From Cyanobacteria bacterium QS_4_48_99 (GTDB lineage: Bacteria; Cyanobacteriota; Cyanobacteriia; Cyanobacteriales; Rubidibacteraceae): a DNA stretch of 49,187 bases. The position numbers and the translations under genes are program-made. Under the pieces are notes generated by a model. That model saw nothing but the letters and a program-made list of their open reading frames with translations. It had not been told where the DNA came from and ran no database searches. The stretch covers positions 1 through 49,187 of the forward strand of contig PXPT01000029.1 of NCBI GenBank assembly GCA_003021505.1. The letters are read 5' to 3'. Numbering within the stretch: the first letter of the stretch is position 1; each line of letters starts with the position of its first letter. This document shows positions 1 to 9,159 of this stretch, one piece after another.

Positions 1-2
1 GC

Positions 3-1100
3 GGAATTGAATCTTTTACGCGAGAATGCTTTGATAGCTTATCAAAGGTTTCCTCTCTTGATGTCACTCTTTTTAAGGGGGGTGGGTTTTCTTATAAAAA
101 AGACATCACTTTATGGAATATGCAGCGCGATGATTGGTTGACCTCTCAACTTGTTGGAGTTTTAAATTTAATCAGTGATAAGAGCAATCCTAGTTTAGTT
201 GAAGAAGGGACATTCTTTTTAAGTCTCTTGCCCCACATATATTTCGTCAAACCTGATGTAATTTACTTTAGTCACTACGGTTTAGGGAGCCTGCTTTGGC
301 ACTGGCGACGTAGGACAAACCAAAATTTCAAGCTTTTATACCGCAACGGAGGACCTACAGGAGGAGAAGCACTCAAGAAACTTAGATTTCGCTTTGACCA
401 TGTACAGCAACTAGCCCCAACTCATCTGCAACTGGCTTTAGATGCAGGAGTTCCTACTGAAAAACAAAGCTTGGTTCCTAATGCAATTCATATGTCCTCT
501 GAACTTAAAATGCTGACATTTGATGAACGAGAAGCTCTGCGGCGTAAACTTGCACTGCCTGAAAAGCGACCTTTAGTTCTTTCTGTAGGAGCTATTAACA
601 AATACCATAAGCGCATGGATTATGTCATTCGTGAGGTCTCTACACTACCCAAGCCGCGTCCTTATCTTTTGCTGCTAGGCCAACAAGATGCGGAATCACC
701 AGAAGTATTTCAACTGGGTAATGAATTATTAGGCTCGGATAACTTTAAAGTTAGAACTGTTACTCAAAACCAAGTAACAGATTATTACAAAGCTGCTGAC
801 GTTTTCGTGCTTGCTTCCCTGAGAGAGGGATTTCCACGCGTTTGCATAGAGGCAATGTCTCATGGCTTACCATGTTTAGTTCACGACTATGATACTACCC
901 GGTATATTTTAGGAGATGAGGGCTACTTAGCTAACTTAGAACTGACAGGAAGTTTAGCGGGTTTGCTTATTCATGCCATAGCAGAAGCCCATGATGTATC
1001 TAAATGCAATCTCCGTCATCAAAGGGTGTACGAAAACTTTAGTTGGGATATGCTTCTTCCAAATTATGTAAGTTTAATTGAACGATGTACTAATTCATGA
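3..1100 (+). CDS. GT4-family glycosyltransferase, 5' end outside the window
   Basis: The reading frame is open from position 3, so the gene begins upstream of the window. The ATG at 120 is probably internal, because the 39 codons before it read as normal protein. The product is a GT-B fold glycosyltransferase that would transfer a sugar from a nucleotide donor at the cytoplasmic face of the membrane. The C-terminal half has the donor-site signature, with the E-x7-E motif EGFPRVCIE encoded at about 825-855 followed by AMSHGLPCLV. The acceptor and sugar cannot be told. It is followed after 50 bp by a GT2 gene in the same direction and looks like part of a polysaccharide operon. Confidence 0.85.
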   Translation, partial: GIESFTRECFDSLSKVSSLDVTLFKGGGFSYKKDITLWNMQRDDWLTSQLVGVLNLISDKSNPSLVEEGTFFLSLLPHIYFVKPDVIYFSHYGLGSLLWHWRRRTNQNFKLLYRNGGPTGGEALKKLRFRFDHVQQLAPTHLQLALDAGVPTEKQSLVPNAIHMSSELKMLTFDEREALRRKLALPEKRPLVLSVGAINKYHKRMDYVIREVSTLPKPRPYLLLLGQQDAESPEVFQLGNELLGSDNFKVRTVTQNQVTDYYKAADVFVLASLREGFPRVCIEAMSHGLPCLVHDYDTTRYILGDEGYLANLELTGSLAGLLIHAIAEAHDVSKCNLRHQRVYENFSWDMLLPNYVSLIERCTNS

Positions 1101-1150
1101 GGAAGGTTTCCTCACAATAATTACTGCCATGACTAAGAGGTAAACTACCA

Positions 1151-2065
1151 ATGCGATTATCGGTTTGTATTACAACCAGGAATCGTCCCCAGAGACTTGA
1201 GAATTGTCTTCGGGCAATCTGGGATTCCAGCGTCAAACCACATTCTGTAATTGTTTCAGATGACTCAGGCGAAAATGAGGTACAGCAGAAAAATCACCAG
1301 GTTGTAGAAAAGTATCCCACTACAACTTATCTGACTGGTCCTCGTTCTGGTGTTTGTGCTAATCGCAACAATGCAGTCAATGCAGTTATCGATACTGACT
1401 TGGTTGCCTTTATTGATGATGACATTTGCGTAGACCCAGACTTTATTGCTTGCGCTGTAGAGCGATATAATCAGATGGAGCAAAAGCATAGTAGTAGCAG
1501 CATACTCTCAGGAGTATCCCGAGATGGACACGGTCATGAGATGGTTGCCTCAAAACTCTCCTTTCGTGGATACTTTTGTCCAGCGGACATTCCCCAGGCT
1601 GTAGTTATTCATGCAGCAGTATTCCCTCGGTCGTTTTTTGAGCAAGAGCAGTGGGACGAGAACATCTTTTTCGGTTATGAGGATGCGGAACTGTGTCTGC
1701 GTGCATTGAAGCGTGGCTACCGCATCTTGCATTGCCCAGAGCTAAAGGTCTTGAACACTGCATTTAAAAAAGGAACGCTTGTTGTACCAAGTGTAGGTAG
1801 CCTTACGGATTACAATATTCACATTGATGCAGCGCGACTCTATGTCGGAATTAAACGCTACAAGGATTTGTTTCCAAATCCTTTCAAGCTAGTTGCTTTT
1901 CTAGCCATTTACTTCACTCATATGAATATTTATCTATCCAGAAAACATGCACTTCTGGCATGGCCTCAGATTATTCAACGTTCTCATATCCAACAGTTAT
2001 TGCCGAGGTCTTCCTCAGATGCAACTGCTCGCAAACTTGAGTCTGCTGACGATAAATCTCTATAG
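1151..2065 (+). CDS. GT2-family glycosyltransferase
   Basis: This 304-residue GT-A fold transferase starts with the typical beta strand and turn LSVCITTRNRPQRLENCL. It has the metal- and nucleotide-binding acidic motif in VAFIDDDICVDPDF, with DDD at residues 89-91. The segment NIFFGYEDAELCLRALKRGY (about 170-190) matches the ED-x-E/D acceptor-side motif of GT2 enzymes. It probably adds one sugar to a lipid-linked repeat unit. It lies 50 bp after a GT4 gene and is followed by a 266-bp gap in which I see no gene. Confidence 0.85.
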   Translation: MRLSVCITTRNRPQRLENCLRAIWDSSVKPHSVIVSDDSGENEVQQKNHQVVEKYPTTTYLTGPRSGVCANRNNAVNAVIDTDLVAFIDDDICVDPDFIACAVERYNQMEQKHSSSSILSGVSRDGHGHEMVASKLSFRGYFCPADIPQAVVIHAAVFPRSFFEQEQWDENIFFGYEDAELCLRALKRGYRILHCPELKVLNTAFKKGTLVVPSVGSLTDYNIHIDAARLYVGIKRYKDLFPNPFKLVAFLAIYFTHMNIYLSRKHALLAWPQIIQRSHIQQLLPRSSSDATARKLESADDKSL

Positions 2066-2331
2066 CAAAAGATTGCCTAAGCTTACAACTCCCTCAATGA
2101 AAAATTACGGATAGCTATTACACCACTATGCTCTGCGGGTGTCTCAGATATCGCAGCGCTCATTAGACCTATCCTCCCCACAAGGGTCAGCCAGTTTTCT
2201 AGTGGAACTAGAGCAGCAAACTCGGCTAGCCGATAAAAGTGGGACTAAGATCATCGCTCGCAGGCGATTGCTACCCTAGCCTGCCAATCCTAAGTTAGGG
2301 ATTCTCAATTAAGCTTAATGGATGATGACCT

Positions 2332-3394
2332 ATGAAACTTGGCATCGTTACGCACAGCGTTATGAAAGGAGAAGGTCAAGGCAGAGTGAACTACGAGGTT
2401 GCTCGGGAAGCCATCCGTCGTGGTCATCACCTCGCCTTATTGGCGAGTCGGATTGCTCCAGAACTGCAACAGAGCGACCAGGTAGACTGGATTTACGTTC
2501 CAGTTAAAGGGTGGCCAACAGCATTTCTCCGTAATCTAGTTTTCTCCTGGCGGAGTGCAAATTGGTTGCGTAAACACCGCTGTGAGCTTGACCTTGTCAA
2601 GGTTAACGGGGCAATAACTAAAGCACCGGGAGATATCAACGCCGTGCATTTTGTTCACAGTTCCTGGCTGCGATCACCAGTACACATTTCTCGGGTACGT
2701 CAAGATTGGTATGGTGCTTACCAGTGGCTCTTCACTGCTTTAAAAGGTTAAAAAGGAACTGACCGACATCGGCGTTCCGAAAGAAAGCATTCGAGTCATC
2801 ACAAATGGTGTTGACTTACAGGAATTTTCACCGGGGATTGCTGACCGGAAAAAATTAAATCTTCCTGAAGGAGTACCAATCGCACTTTTTGCTGGGGATA
2901 TTCGGACACCTCGCAAGAACTTAGATACGGTGCTGCATGCCTTAGTCCAAGTTCCGGATTTACACCTAGCGATTGTTGGTACGACTGAAGGTAGTCCGTA
3001 TCTTCAGCTTGCTGAAAAGCTGGGTTTGAGTGAACGGGCACACTTTTTAGGGTATCGGCGTGACATTGCCGAGATTATGCAAGCAGTGGATTTATTTGTT
3101 TTCCCGTCACGTTACGAACCCTACGGACTTGTCTTGTTGGAAGCAATGGCTTCCGGGCTACCAGTCATTACTGCCACCACAACAGGTGCTGCTGAGATCA
3201 TTACGCCAGCATCTGGTCTAGTCATGCCCGACTCAGAAGATACCCAGGCTTTGGTACAGGCACTAAACACGCTTGCAAGTAACCCCGAACAGAGAGTTCG
3301 CATGGGCAAGGCTAGCCGAACTGTAGCAGAGCAGCATAGCTGGACTAGTATGGCGCAAAGTTATGTGGATTTATGCGAGGAAATGGTCAAATAA
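2332..3394 (+). pseudogene. GT4-family glycosyltransferase, split by deletion and frameshift
   Basis: The N-terminal part (2332-2751, 139 residues, starting MKLGIVTHSVMKGEGQGRVN) stops at TAA 2749-2751. The same protein resumes in the next frame from codon 2744 (KVKKELTDIGVPKESIRV) and runs to 3394, with the donor-site motif EPYGLVLLEAMASGLPVITA. In relatives a linker of roughly 20-30 residues joins the two halves. It is missing here, so the lesion appears to be a small deletion plus a frame change and not one miscalled base. The downstream fragment could only be made by reinitiation and would lack the acceptor domain. The next gene overlaps the stop by one base (TAATG), so the operon layout is otherwise intact. 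Confidence 0.75.
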
Positions 3395-4335
3395 TGAAGA
3401 TAACTGTTATTGTCCCCACCTATCGCCGCCCGAAAGACTTGTCACGCTGCCTAGAGGCGCTAAAAAAGCAAACTCGTCCAGCCGATGAGCTATTGGTAGT
3501 GGTCCGCGATACCGATGCAGAAACTTGGATATTTCTGGAAACCTTCACCTCTGAAACCCTGCCATTACGGACTGTGACGGTGAGCGCTCCAGGAGCGATC
3601 GCCGCTATGAATGCAGGGCTTGATGCAGCGTCTGGGGAAATCGTTTCCTTTACAGATGATGACGCCGCCCCTCATATCGATTGGCTGACACGTATAGAAC
3701 CTCACTTTTTATCCGATAGCCGTGTGGGTGGTGTAGGCGGTCGCGACTGGGTGTACCACGGTACTGACTTGGTAGAAGGTGCCAAGGAAGTGGTGGGTCA
3801 GGTGCAGTGGTTTGGACGGGCGATTGGAAATCATCACCTCGGCGTAGGCGAGGCTCGCGAGGTAGATGTACTCAAAGGAGTGAACATGAGTTTTCGATGG
3901 ACTGCCATTAAGAACAAGCACTTCGATCAACGCATGCAAGGTACAAGCGCCCAGATTCACCATGAAATAGAGTTCTGTCTAGCACTAAAAAAAGCAGGTT
4001 GGAAACTAATCTACGATCCTAAAGTTGCAGTGGACCACCATACAGGACAGCGTTTTGACGAGGATCAGCGAAACAAATTTAATCCAATTGCTATGAAAAA
4101 CATCGTGTGCAATGAAACTCTAGCTTTGCTAGAGCACTTACCATCGACACGACGGGTTGTTTTCCTGACATGGGCGATTTTAGTGGGAACGCGAGGGGAA
4201 CCAGGTCTTGTGCAGTGGTTGCGATTTATGCCTAGCCAAGGCAGCCTAGCAACACAGAAGTTGCAGGCATCCCTTCAGGGGCGGCGGCAAGGTTGGCAAA
4301 CTTGGCAACAGTCGAGATTGGGTAAAGATGTTTAA
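3394..4335 (+). CDS. GT2-family glycosyltransferase
   Basis: I take the ATG at 3394, which overlaps the previous stop as TAATG and puts the first beta strand KITVIVPTYRRPKDL at the N-terminus. A start at 3373 would add seven unrelated residues. The 313-residue protein has the GT-A acidic motif VSFTDDDAAPHIDW (DDD at 88-90) and an HHEIEFCLALKKAGW acceptor-side segment near residue 190. It probably elongates the same exopolysaccharide unit as its neighbours. Translational coupling to the broken GT4 upstream could lower its expression if that message is not translated to its end. Confidence 0.85.
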   Translation: MKITVIVPTYRRPKDLSRCLEALKKQTRPADELLVVVRDTDAETWIFLETFTSETLPLRTVTVSAPGAIAAMNAGLDAASGEIVSFTDDDAAPHIDWLTRIEPHFLSDSRVGGVGGRDWVYHGTDLVEGAKEVVGQVQWFGRAIGNHHLGVGEAREVDVLKGVNMSFRWTAIKNKHFDQRMQGTSAQIHHEIEFCLALKKAGWKLIYDPKVAVDHHTGQRFDEDQRNKFNPIAMKNIVCNETLALLEHLPSTRRVVFLTWAILVGTRGEPGLVQWLRFMPSQGSLATQKLQASLQGRRQGWQTWQQSRLGKDV

Positions 4336-4471
4336 AGTTTTATATTCCTCAGACGCTTGCCTTAACAGCCAAAGTATAAGAAATGCTTTGAAGTTATTTC
4401 ATAAACTATATTATCTAAACGAAGCGATTATTCAAGGGGAAAAACAAAAGTGAAAAAAACCAGATTTTTTC

Positions 4472-5377
4472 GTGGTTGGTGCTCCCAAATGTGGAACAAC
4501 ATCCCTATGCAAATATCTTGACCAGCACCCCGACGTTTTTATTTCTAAACCTAAAGAACCCCATTATTTTGGTCAAGATTTGGCGGCTAAACCTAGAAGA
4601 GGTAGAACTCTCGAAAAGTATCTGAGTCTTTTTGAAGGAGCAAAAAATAAAGTTTGTGGAGAAGGTTCGACTAGGTACCTATATTCGAAAGTCGCTGCCA
4701 AATACATTTATGAGCTTAATCCTGATGCAAAAATAATAATAATGCTTAGAAATCCGGTAGACTTTCTGTATTCTTTCCATAGCCAATTGTTAGTGGATTT
4801 AGCGGAAGATATTCCAGATTTCCAATTAGCATTAGAGGCAGAGTCTGATCGTCGCGAAGGCAAAAGGATTCCTAGAGATGCTCAGAGACCAGCAGACTGT
4901 TTATATAGCGAAGTAGCTAAATTTTCTGAACAAGTTAAAAGATATTTTGACACCTTTGGTCGCGAACAGGTATATGTAATTATTTTTGATGACTTTAAGA
5001 GCGACATAGCCAGAGTTTATCGAGAGACGCTGGAATTTCTCGAAGTAGATGCCAGCTTTCAGTTTACTGATTTTAAAACTCACAAACCCAACGCTCGAAT
5101 CAAAAACATTGCTTTGTTACGTAGAAAGCAGAGAATAAAGAGGTGGATTATTTCGGTTGGCAGTTTAGTGCCCATGTTTCCCGGTCGCGCCCCTTTAAAG
5201 AAACTCCTGTTAAAAACAATTAACCGCATTCTGAGACCAGCTTCTCCCCTAGAAAAAGTAAGCCGCGAGCCTATGGATCCTGAATTGCGCAAGCATCTGA
5301 AGAAGCAGTTTGCCCCAGAAGTAGAACGACTAAGTAATTTGCTGGGGCGTGATTTGTCTCACTGGAGCCTTGATTAA
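4472..5377 (+). CDS. PAPS-dependent sulfotransferase, 5' end disturbed by an A-run
   Basis: The protein carries the 5'-phosphosulfate loop GAPKCGTTSL at residues 3-12 and the 3'-phosphate motif MLRNPVDFLYSFHSQL from residue 91. Both bind PAPS, and the likely job is to sulfate a sugar hydroxyl of the exopolysaccharide. The only in-frame start is GTG 4472, directly at the loop, which removes the usual first strand. The codons before it read KKPDFFV, exactly the family N-terminus, but TGA 4451-4453 blocks them. If the A7 run at 4453-4459 were A6, a GTG at 4450 with an AAGGGG Shine-Dalgarno at 4434-4439 would read through in frame. Either the start is truncated or the A-run is miscounted. Confidence 0.8.
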   Translation: MVGAPKCGTTSLCKYLDQHPDVFISKPKEPHYFGQDLAAKPRRGRTLEKYLSLFEGAKNKVCGEGSTRYLYSKVAAKYIYELNPDAKIIIMLRNPVDFLYSFHSQLLVDLAEDIPDFQLALEAESDRREGKRIPRDAQRPADCLYSEVAKFSEQVKRYFDTFGREQVYVIIFDDFKSDIARVYRETLEFLEVDASFQFTDFKTHKPNARIKNIALLRRKQRIKRWIISVGSLVPMFPGRAPLKKLLLKTINRILRPASPLEKVSREPMDPELRKHLKKQFAPEVERLSNLLGRDLSHWSLD

Positions 5378-5401
5378 GTTAAAACACTACGGACGTTTCC
5401 C

Positions 5402-6802
5402 ATGAAGAGCCTCCAACTAGGCTTGCAACCAGCACCAGCTTGGACAGCAATATTAGGACTAGCATTTTTTTCGGCACTGTGCATTCTTGCAGGCGCTGGC
5501 AGCTTGTTGAACCTCGCTTTCCCGGTAGGAGCTTTAGGCGTGGGCATATTCCTATATTTTCGGTATCCCATCCTTTATGTGGGGTTTACCTGGTGGATGT
5601 GGTTTCTCTCGCCGCTTGTCCGACGCCTAGCGGATTACCGGGGTGGCGGCTACACCGAACCTAGTCCCATTCTACTAGCCCCTTTCCTAGTAACGTTTGT
5701 AGCTCTTGTTACTCTCTGGCAACATCTTCCCAAGACCCATCGCCAGGGTGGTTTACCTTTTGTTTTGAGTTTTGCAGGTGTGTTCTATGGCTTTCTCGTT
5801 GCACTAATTCATAGATCACCATTCACTGTTGCACAAGCCTTGTTAGTTTGGCTGGCTCCATTTCTGCTGGGTTTCCACTTATTTGCGAATTGGCGAAACT
5901 ATCCAAGTTATCGCCAAAATATTGAGCGCACTTTTATTTGGGGTGCGCTGGTCATGGGAGTCTATGGAATCGTACAGTATTTAGTATTACCTGCATGGGA
6001 TCGCTCCTGGCTTATACAATCAGGATTAAGCAGCGCGGGAAGCCCAGAACCCTTGGGGATCCGCGTATGGAGTACGATGAATTCTGGCGAACCCTTTGCA
6101 GCCGTTATGGTAGCTGCTCTGCTGCTGCTATTCACTAACCGAGGAGCATTACGTCTTCCCGCGTCAGTGGCTGGCTACTTAGCTTTTTTATTATCTACGG
6201 TGCGTTCTGCTTGGATTGCCTGGCTTGCAGGGCTGCTTACTCTTGCCAACTCTCTTAAGGCTAATCTCCAGATGCGTATAATCATCACCATCGTGGTGAT
6301 GGCAGTGTGCGTCCTTCCCTTGACTACCCTAGAGCAATTTTCCGAGCCAATTAATTCTCGCTTTGATACTTTATCTAACGTCGAGGATGATGGCAGTGTT
6401 GAAACAAGACAAGCAACATACTCAGAACTACTCGGTCCCGCACTTACCAGTTTCGTAGGGGAGGGAATCAAAGAGTCAACCCCTGACAGTGCCTTTTTAG
6501 CTATATTTTTGCAATTGGGTTGGCTTGGAACTATTCCTTATGCAGGTGGAATGTTCCTGATCGTTTTTAGCTTGTTCCAAGGTTCTGAAAGTCGCTTTGA
6601 TCTATTTGCGGCCGCCGCCCGCGCTATTGTTGTTAGTGCCTTAGTAAGGCTATTCGTGAACAGCATCATGATTGACACCAGCGGTATAGTTCTTTGGGGA
6701 TTTTTAGGGATAGGTATGGCAGCTCATAATTATCATCAGCATCAACGTAGTGCGGAATATAGACAGCCTTTGCCACAAAACTCTCACAGCGAGAGAGGGT
6801 AG
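5402..6802 (+). CDS. O-antigen ligase/polymerase-like membrane protein (Wzy/WaaL type)
   Basis: This is a 466-residue integral membrane protein with about ten to twelve hydrophobic segments, for example around residues 15-50, 90-125 and 255-300. A large polar loop near residues 310-360 (QFSEPINSRFDTLSNVEDD) fits the periplasmic loop of the O-antigen ligase/polymerase family. Members polymerise or transfer lipid-linked oligosaccharides on the outer face of the inner membrane. The surrounding glycosyltransferases and sulfotransferases make it the probable polymerase of this polysaccharide. I see no strong Shine-Dalgarno before ATG 5402. The next gene starts 8 bp after its stop. Confidence 0.75.
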   Translation: MKSLQLGLQPAPAWTAILGLAFFSALCILAGAGSLLNLAFPVGALGVGIFLYFRYPILYVGFTWWMWFLSPLVRRLADYRGGGYTEPSPILLAPFLVTFVALVTLWQHLPKTHRQGGLPFVLSFAGVFYGFLVALIHRSPFTVAQALLVWLAPFLLGFHLFANWRNYPSYRQNIERTFIWGALVMGVYGIVQYLVLPAWDRSWLIQSGLSSAGSPEPLGIRVWSTMNSGEPFAAVMVAALLLLFTNRGALRLPASVAGYLAFLLSTVRSAWIAWLAGLLTLANSLKANLQMRIIITIVVMAVCVLPLTTLEQFSEPINSRFDTLSNVEDDGSVETRQATYSELLGPALTSFVGEGIKESTPDSAFLAIFLQLGWLGTIPYAGGMFLIVFSLFQGSESRFDLFAAAARAIVVSALVRLFVNSIMIDTSGIVLWGFLGIGMAAHNYHQHQRSAEYRQPLPQNSHSERG

Positions 6803-6810
6803 AGATAATA

Positions 6811-7767
6811 ATGAAGCTTGCAGTCGATCAAATTAACAACTGGATCTTTGTTACAGGGGTTATCCGAAGCGGTACCACGTTTGCTGGAAAAGTGCTGAGC
6901 TTGCCAGTGGAAGTAGACTATATTCACGAACCCTACGGGGAGCAACGTGCTAGATCCAATAGACCTGACTTGTTTCCCTATGTGCGACCCAGCATCAACA
7001 CTAAGGAAATGCAGAAATACCATGAGTTCACCAAACGGATCTTTAGCTATGATTTGACCTTGAGAGGTTACTATCCTGAGAAAGACCCTTGGCTCCGGAA
7101 GGTGACTAAGCGGCTTGTAGGGAGTAGGGCTCCCTTCTACCTGCGGTTAGCTAAGCTTAATGTCTTCCATAAAGCAGCGATTATCAAAGATCCCATCGGT
7201 CTTCTACTAGCAGAGTACCTCCATCTCCATTTCGGAGTAAAACCTGTTATCGTCATCAAGCATCCAGTATCGCTTATAGCTAGCTTGAAGCGCGTAAACT
7301 GGTGGCCTCATCCTCGTGAGCTTGCCGACAAGCAGCTCATTAAGGATTATTTCTATGACGAAACCGAGTTTATGGAAAGAAGCTGGTCTACCCCTATGTT
7401 GGCCTCTGCAGCCTATTGGCGTGCCGTACATAAGGTATTGCTCTCGCAAGCTAGAAACTACCCGAACTGGCAGGTTGTTACGCACGAAGAACTTTGCCGA
7501 AATCCAGTCTCGGCTTTCAAACACTTATACGAGGTACTCGATTTGCCGTGGTCTGAATCGGTTAAACGTAGAATTCTCAAACTGACGCAGGGCAATCGCT
7601 CTACTGAAGCTAGAAAAGGAATAGTTCAGGATTTCCAGAGAAATAGTGCAAACCTCTTTGAAATGCGCCGCGATTCGCTTTCGCTAGAAGAGCGCAGAGC
7701 AGTTTTTGAGGTTGTCAAAGATGTAGCACTAAAAATTTACACTAGAGAAAGCTTTGCAATAGATTAA
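6811..7767 (+). CDS. sulfotransferase-family protein
   Basis: The 318-residue protein has a PAPS-loop-like motif GVIRSGTTFAGKVL at residues 16-29 and a 3'-phosphate-binding segment VKPVIVIKHPVSLIASLK at 143-160. Both match the Sulfotransfer_1/3 families. The spacing to the membrane protein upstream is only 8 bp, so the two are probably co-transcribed. It is the second of three sulfotransferase-like genes in this locus, and its substrate is presumably a sugar of the exported polymer. Chain length is normal for the family and no lesion is visible. Confidence 0.75.
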   Translation: MKLAVDQINNWIFVTGVIRSGTTFAGKVLSLPVEVDYIHEPYGEQRARSNRPDLFPYVRPSINTKEMQKYHEFTKRIFSYDLTLRGYYPEKDPWLRKVTKRLVGSRAPFYLRLAKLNVFHKAAIIKDPIGLLLAEYLHLHFGVKPVIVIKHPVSLIASLKRVNWWPHPRELADKQLIKDYFYDETEFMERSWSTPMLASAAYWRAVHKVLLSQARNYPNWQVVTHEELCRNPVSAFKHLYEVLDLPWSESVKRRILKLTQGNRSTEARKGIVQDFQRNSANLFEMRRDSLSLEERRAVFEVVKDVALKIYTRESFAID

Positions 7768-7837
7768 TATTTCGTCGTCTAGACTCAATTAATGTTTTTA
7801 ATCGAGAAGTAGACGCACTATCTAAAGTAAATCAATT

Positions 7838-8587
7838 ATGTTTGAAACTATCTGGAAAATTCAGTCCAGTTCACTGATGAGTTTGCCTCGACAACTCAGT
7901 TTCTCTTTTCGTTCGCTAGTAGCCCGAGAGCCTGCATTATGGATACTGTACCAGCCCTATCTTTGGTGGGGACAGATGAAACGAAAAACCTACTATGGTG
8001 ACGTCGAGGAAGGAATAGTAACCCCCGATACCGAGCTGGTCATTGACGGGTTTCAAGGATCGGCTAATAGCTTTGCAGTAGCGGAATTTAAACGGAGCCA
8101 GACGCGGCATGTAAAGCTTCTGCATCACAGGCATGCACCAGTTGCGATTATACGAGCTATTGAACAGGGTATCCCTGTTTTGCTGACCATACGGGAACCA
8201 TTAGATACAGTTATTTCCCTTACTAGCCGCTGGCCTCATGTTTCTGCGAACCAGGCGCTAAAAAGCTACATTGGGTTTTACACCAAGCTGAAGCCGTACG
8301 CCCCTTATTACGTTGTTAGCACTTTTGAGCAAACCACACAACATCTAGATCGCGTAGTGCAAGTAGTGAATGCTAAGTTTTCTACCAACTTTGACCTGGT
8401 TGACTCTGCCACGGTGAATGAAGAGAGCAGGGTAAAAGCCCGCAATCCTGAAAAAGCCAGACGCGATGCTCTCAAGCAAGACAAGATGAAGGAACTTGCT
8501 GCTGCGAAAAATGCCCAGTTGTTGGCGAAAGCCAATGAGCTTTATCGAACGTTTGAAGCGTTTGCTCAACAAACAATGAAGCCATAA
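7838..8587 (+). CDS. small sulfotransferase-like protein
   Basis: The 249-residue protein is divergent, but it has DGFQGSANSFA (residues 70-80) in the place of the phosphosulfate loop and LLTIREPLDTVISL (115-128), a good 3'-phosphate-binding motif with the Arg and Ser that the family uses. The loop lacks the usual GTT, so nucleotide binding is less certain than for the two upstream genes. The C-terminus is rich in Lys, Ala and Glu. It lies 70 bp after the previous sulfotransferase and is the last intact gene of the plus-strand run. A lipid or carbohydrate substrate is equally possible. Confidence 0.6.
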   Translation: MFETIWKIQSSSLMSLPRQLSFSFRSLVAREPALWILYQPYLWWGQMKRKTYYGDVEEGIVTPDTELVIDGFQGSANSFAVAEFKRSQTRHVKLLHHRHAPVAIIRAIEQGIPVLLTIREPLDTVISLTSRWPHVSANQALKSYIGFYTKLKPYAPYYVVSTFEQTTQHLDRVVQVVNAKFSTNFDLVDSATVNEESRVKARNPEKARRDALKQDKMKELAAAKNAQLLAKANELYRTFEAFAQQTMKP

Positions 8588-8646
8588 AGAGCTATTTTTC
8601 CGAAAATAATTGTGGTTGTGCAACGCTCACCAAATTTATATATAAT

Positions 8647-9031
8647 TAATCATAAAACTGCCAAAAGCAGGAGGAACCAATAAGTACCGAATTATTTTGG
8701 AATATCGTTCCCGGTGGAAGAGCATTTTTTCACGAAAACAATGCTTTTAGCGATTTGCTAATTTGGTTTCGAGATAACGTGGCGGGAAAATATGGTGCCC
8801 CCCAAGTATGGAGATAATGATGAGTTTCCTTTAACACCAGGATAAAGAGAACTTTTGAAGAGAAAATTTTCTGTTAATATAGTATATCCAGAATTAGCAT
8901 TTTTTGGTTTGGCATCCGTGTATTTATTAAAAGGGCGTTTACATCGGTTAATGAGAAGACTGGATGACTATCTTTTCCAGTTTCCTAGCTTCAGACAGTA
9001 TTCATACCGGCAATATTTGCTTTTGTCCTGA
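8647..9031 (+). pseudogene. SAM-dependent methyltransferase C-terminal remnant
   Basis: Codons from 8686 read TELFWNIVPGGRAFFHENN and continue to a TAA near 8816. Just beyond, in another frame, the text continues GDNDEFPLTPG, then an in-frame TAA, then RELLKRKFSVNIVYPELAFF, and ends at TGA 9029-9031. Immediately upstream, HKTAK and KAGGT appear in different frames. The order (strand with a GGT turn, then VPGGRAFFHE, then a C-terminal helix pair) resembles the last third of class I methyltransferases of polysaccharide loci. At least two frameshifts and one stop are present, so this is decay. The family name is tentative; the broken state is clear. Confidence 0.55.
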
Positions 9032-9074
9032 CGGTATGATTAAGCTAACAAACCACGGGCAGAGGAATAGGCAC

Positions 9075-9118
9075 AGTTAAACTCGTTGAATGGTTATTCA
9101 ATCCTGCTCAGTTTAACT
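9075..9118. terminator. nested hairpin between convergent genes
   Basis: AGTTAAAC (9075-9082) pairs with GTTTAACT (9111-9118). Inside lies a perfect TTGAAT/ATTCAA hairpin (9086-9091 and 9096-9101) with a GGTT loop. It sits between the end of the methyltransferase remnant and the end of the minus-strand lectin gene, where a two-way terminator would be expected. No U-tract follows, so Rho-independent termination is not assured. Confidence 0.35.
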
Positions 9119-9159
9119 ACGCCACTTTCTCACGAACCTAACCACAAGAGGTGGCTCGA

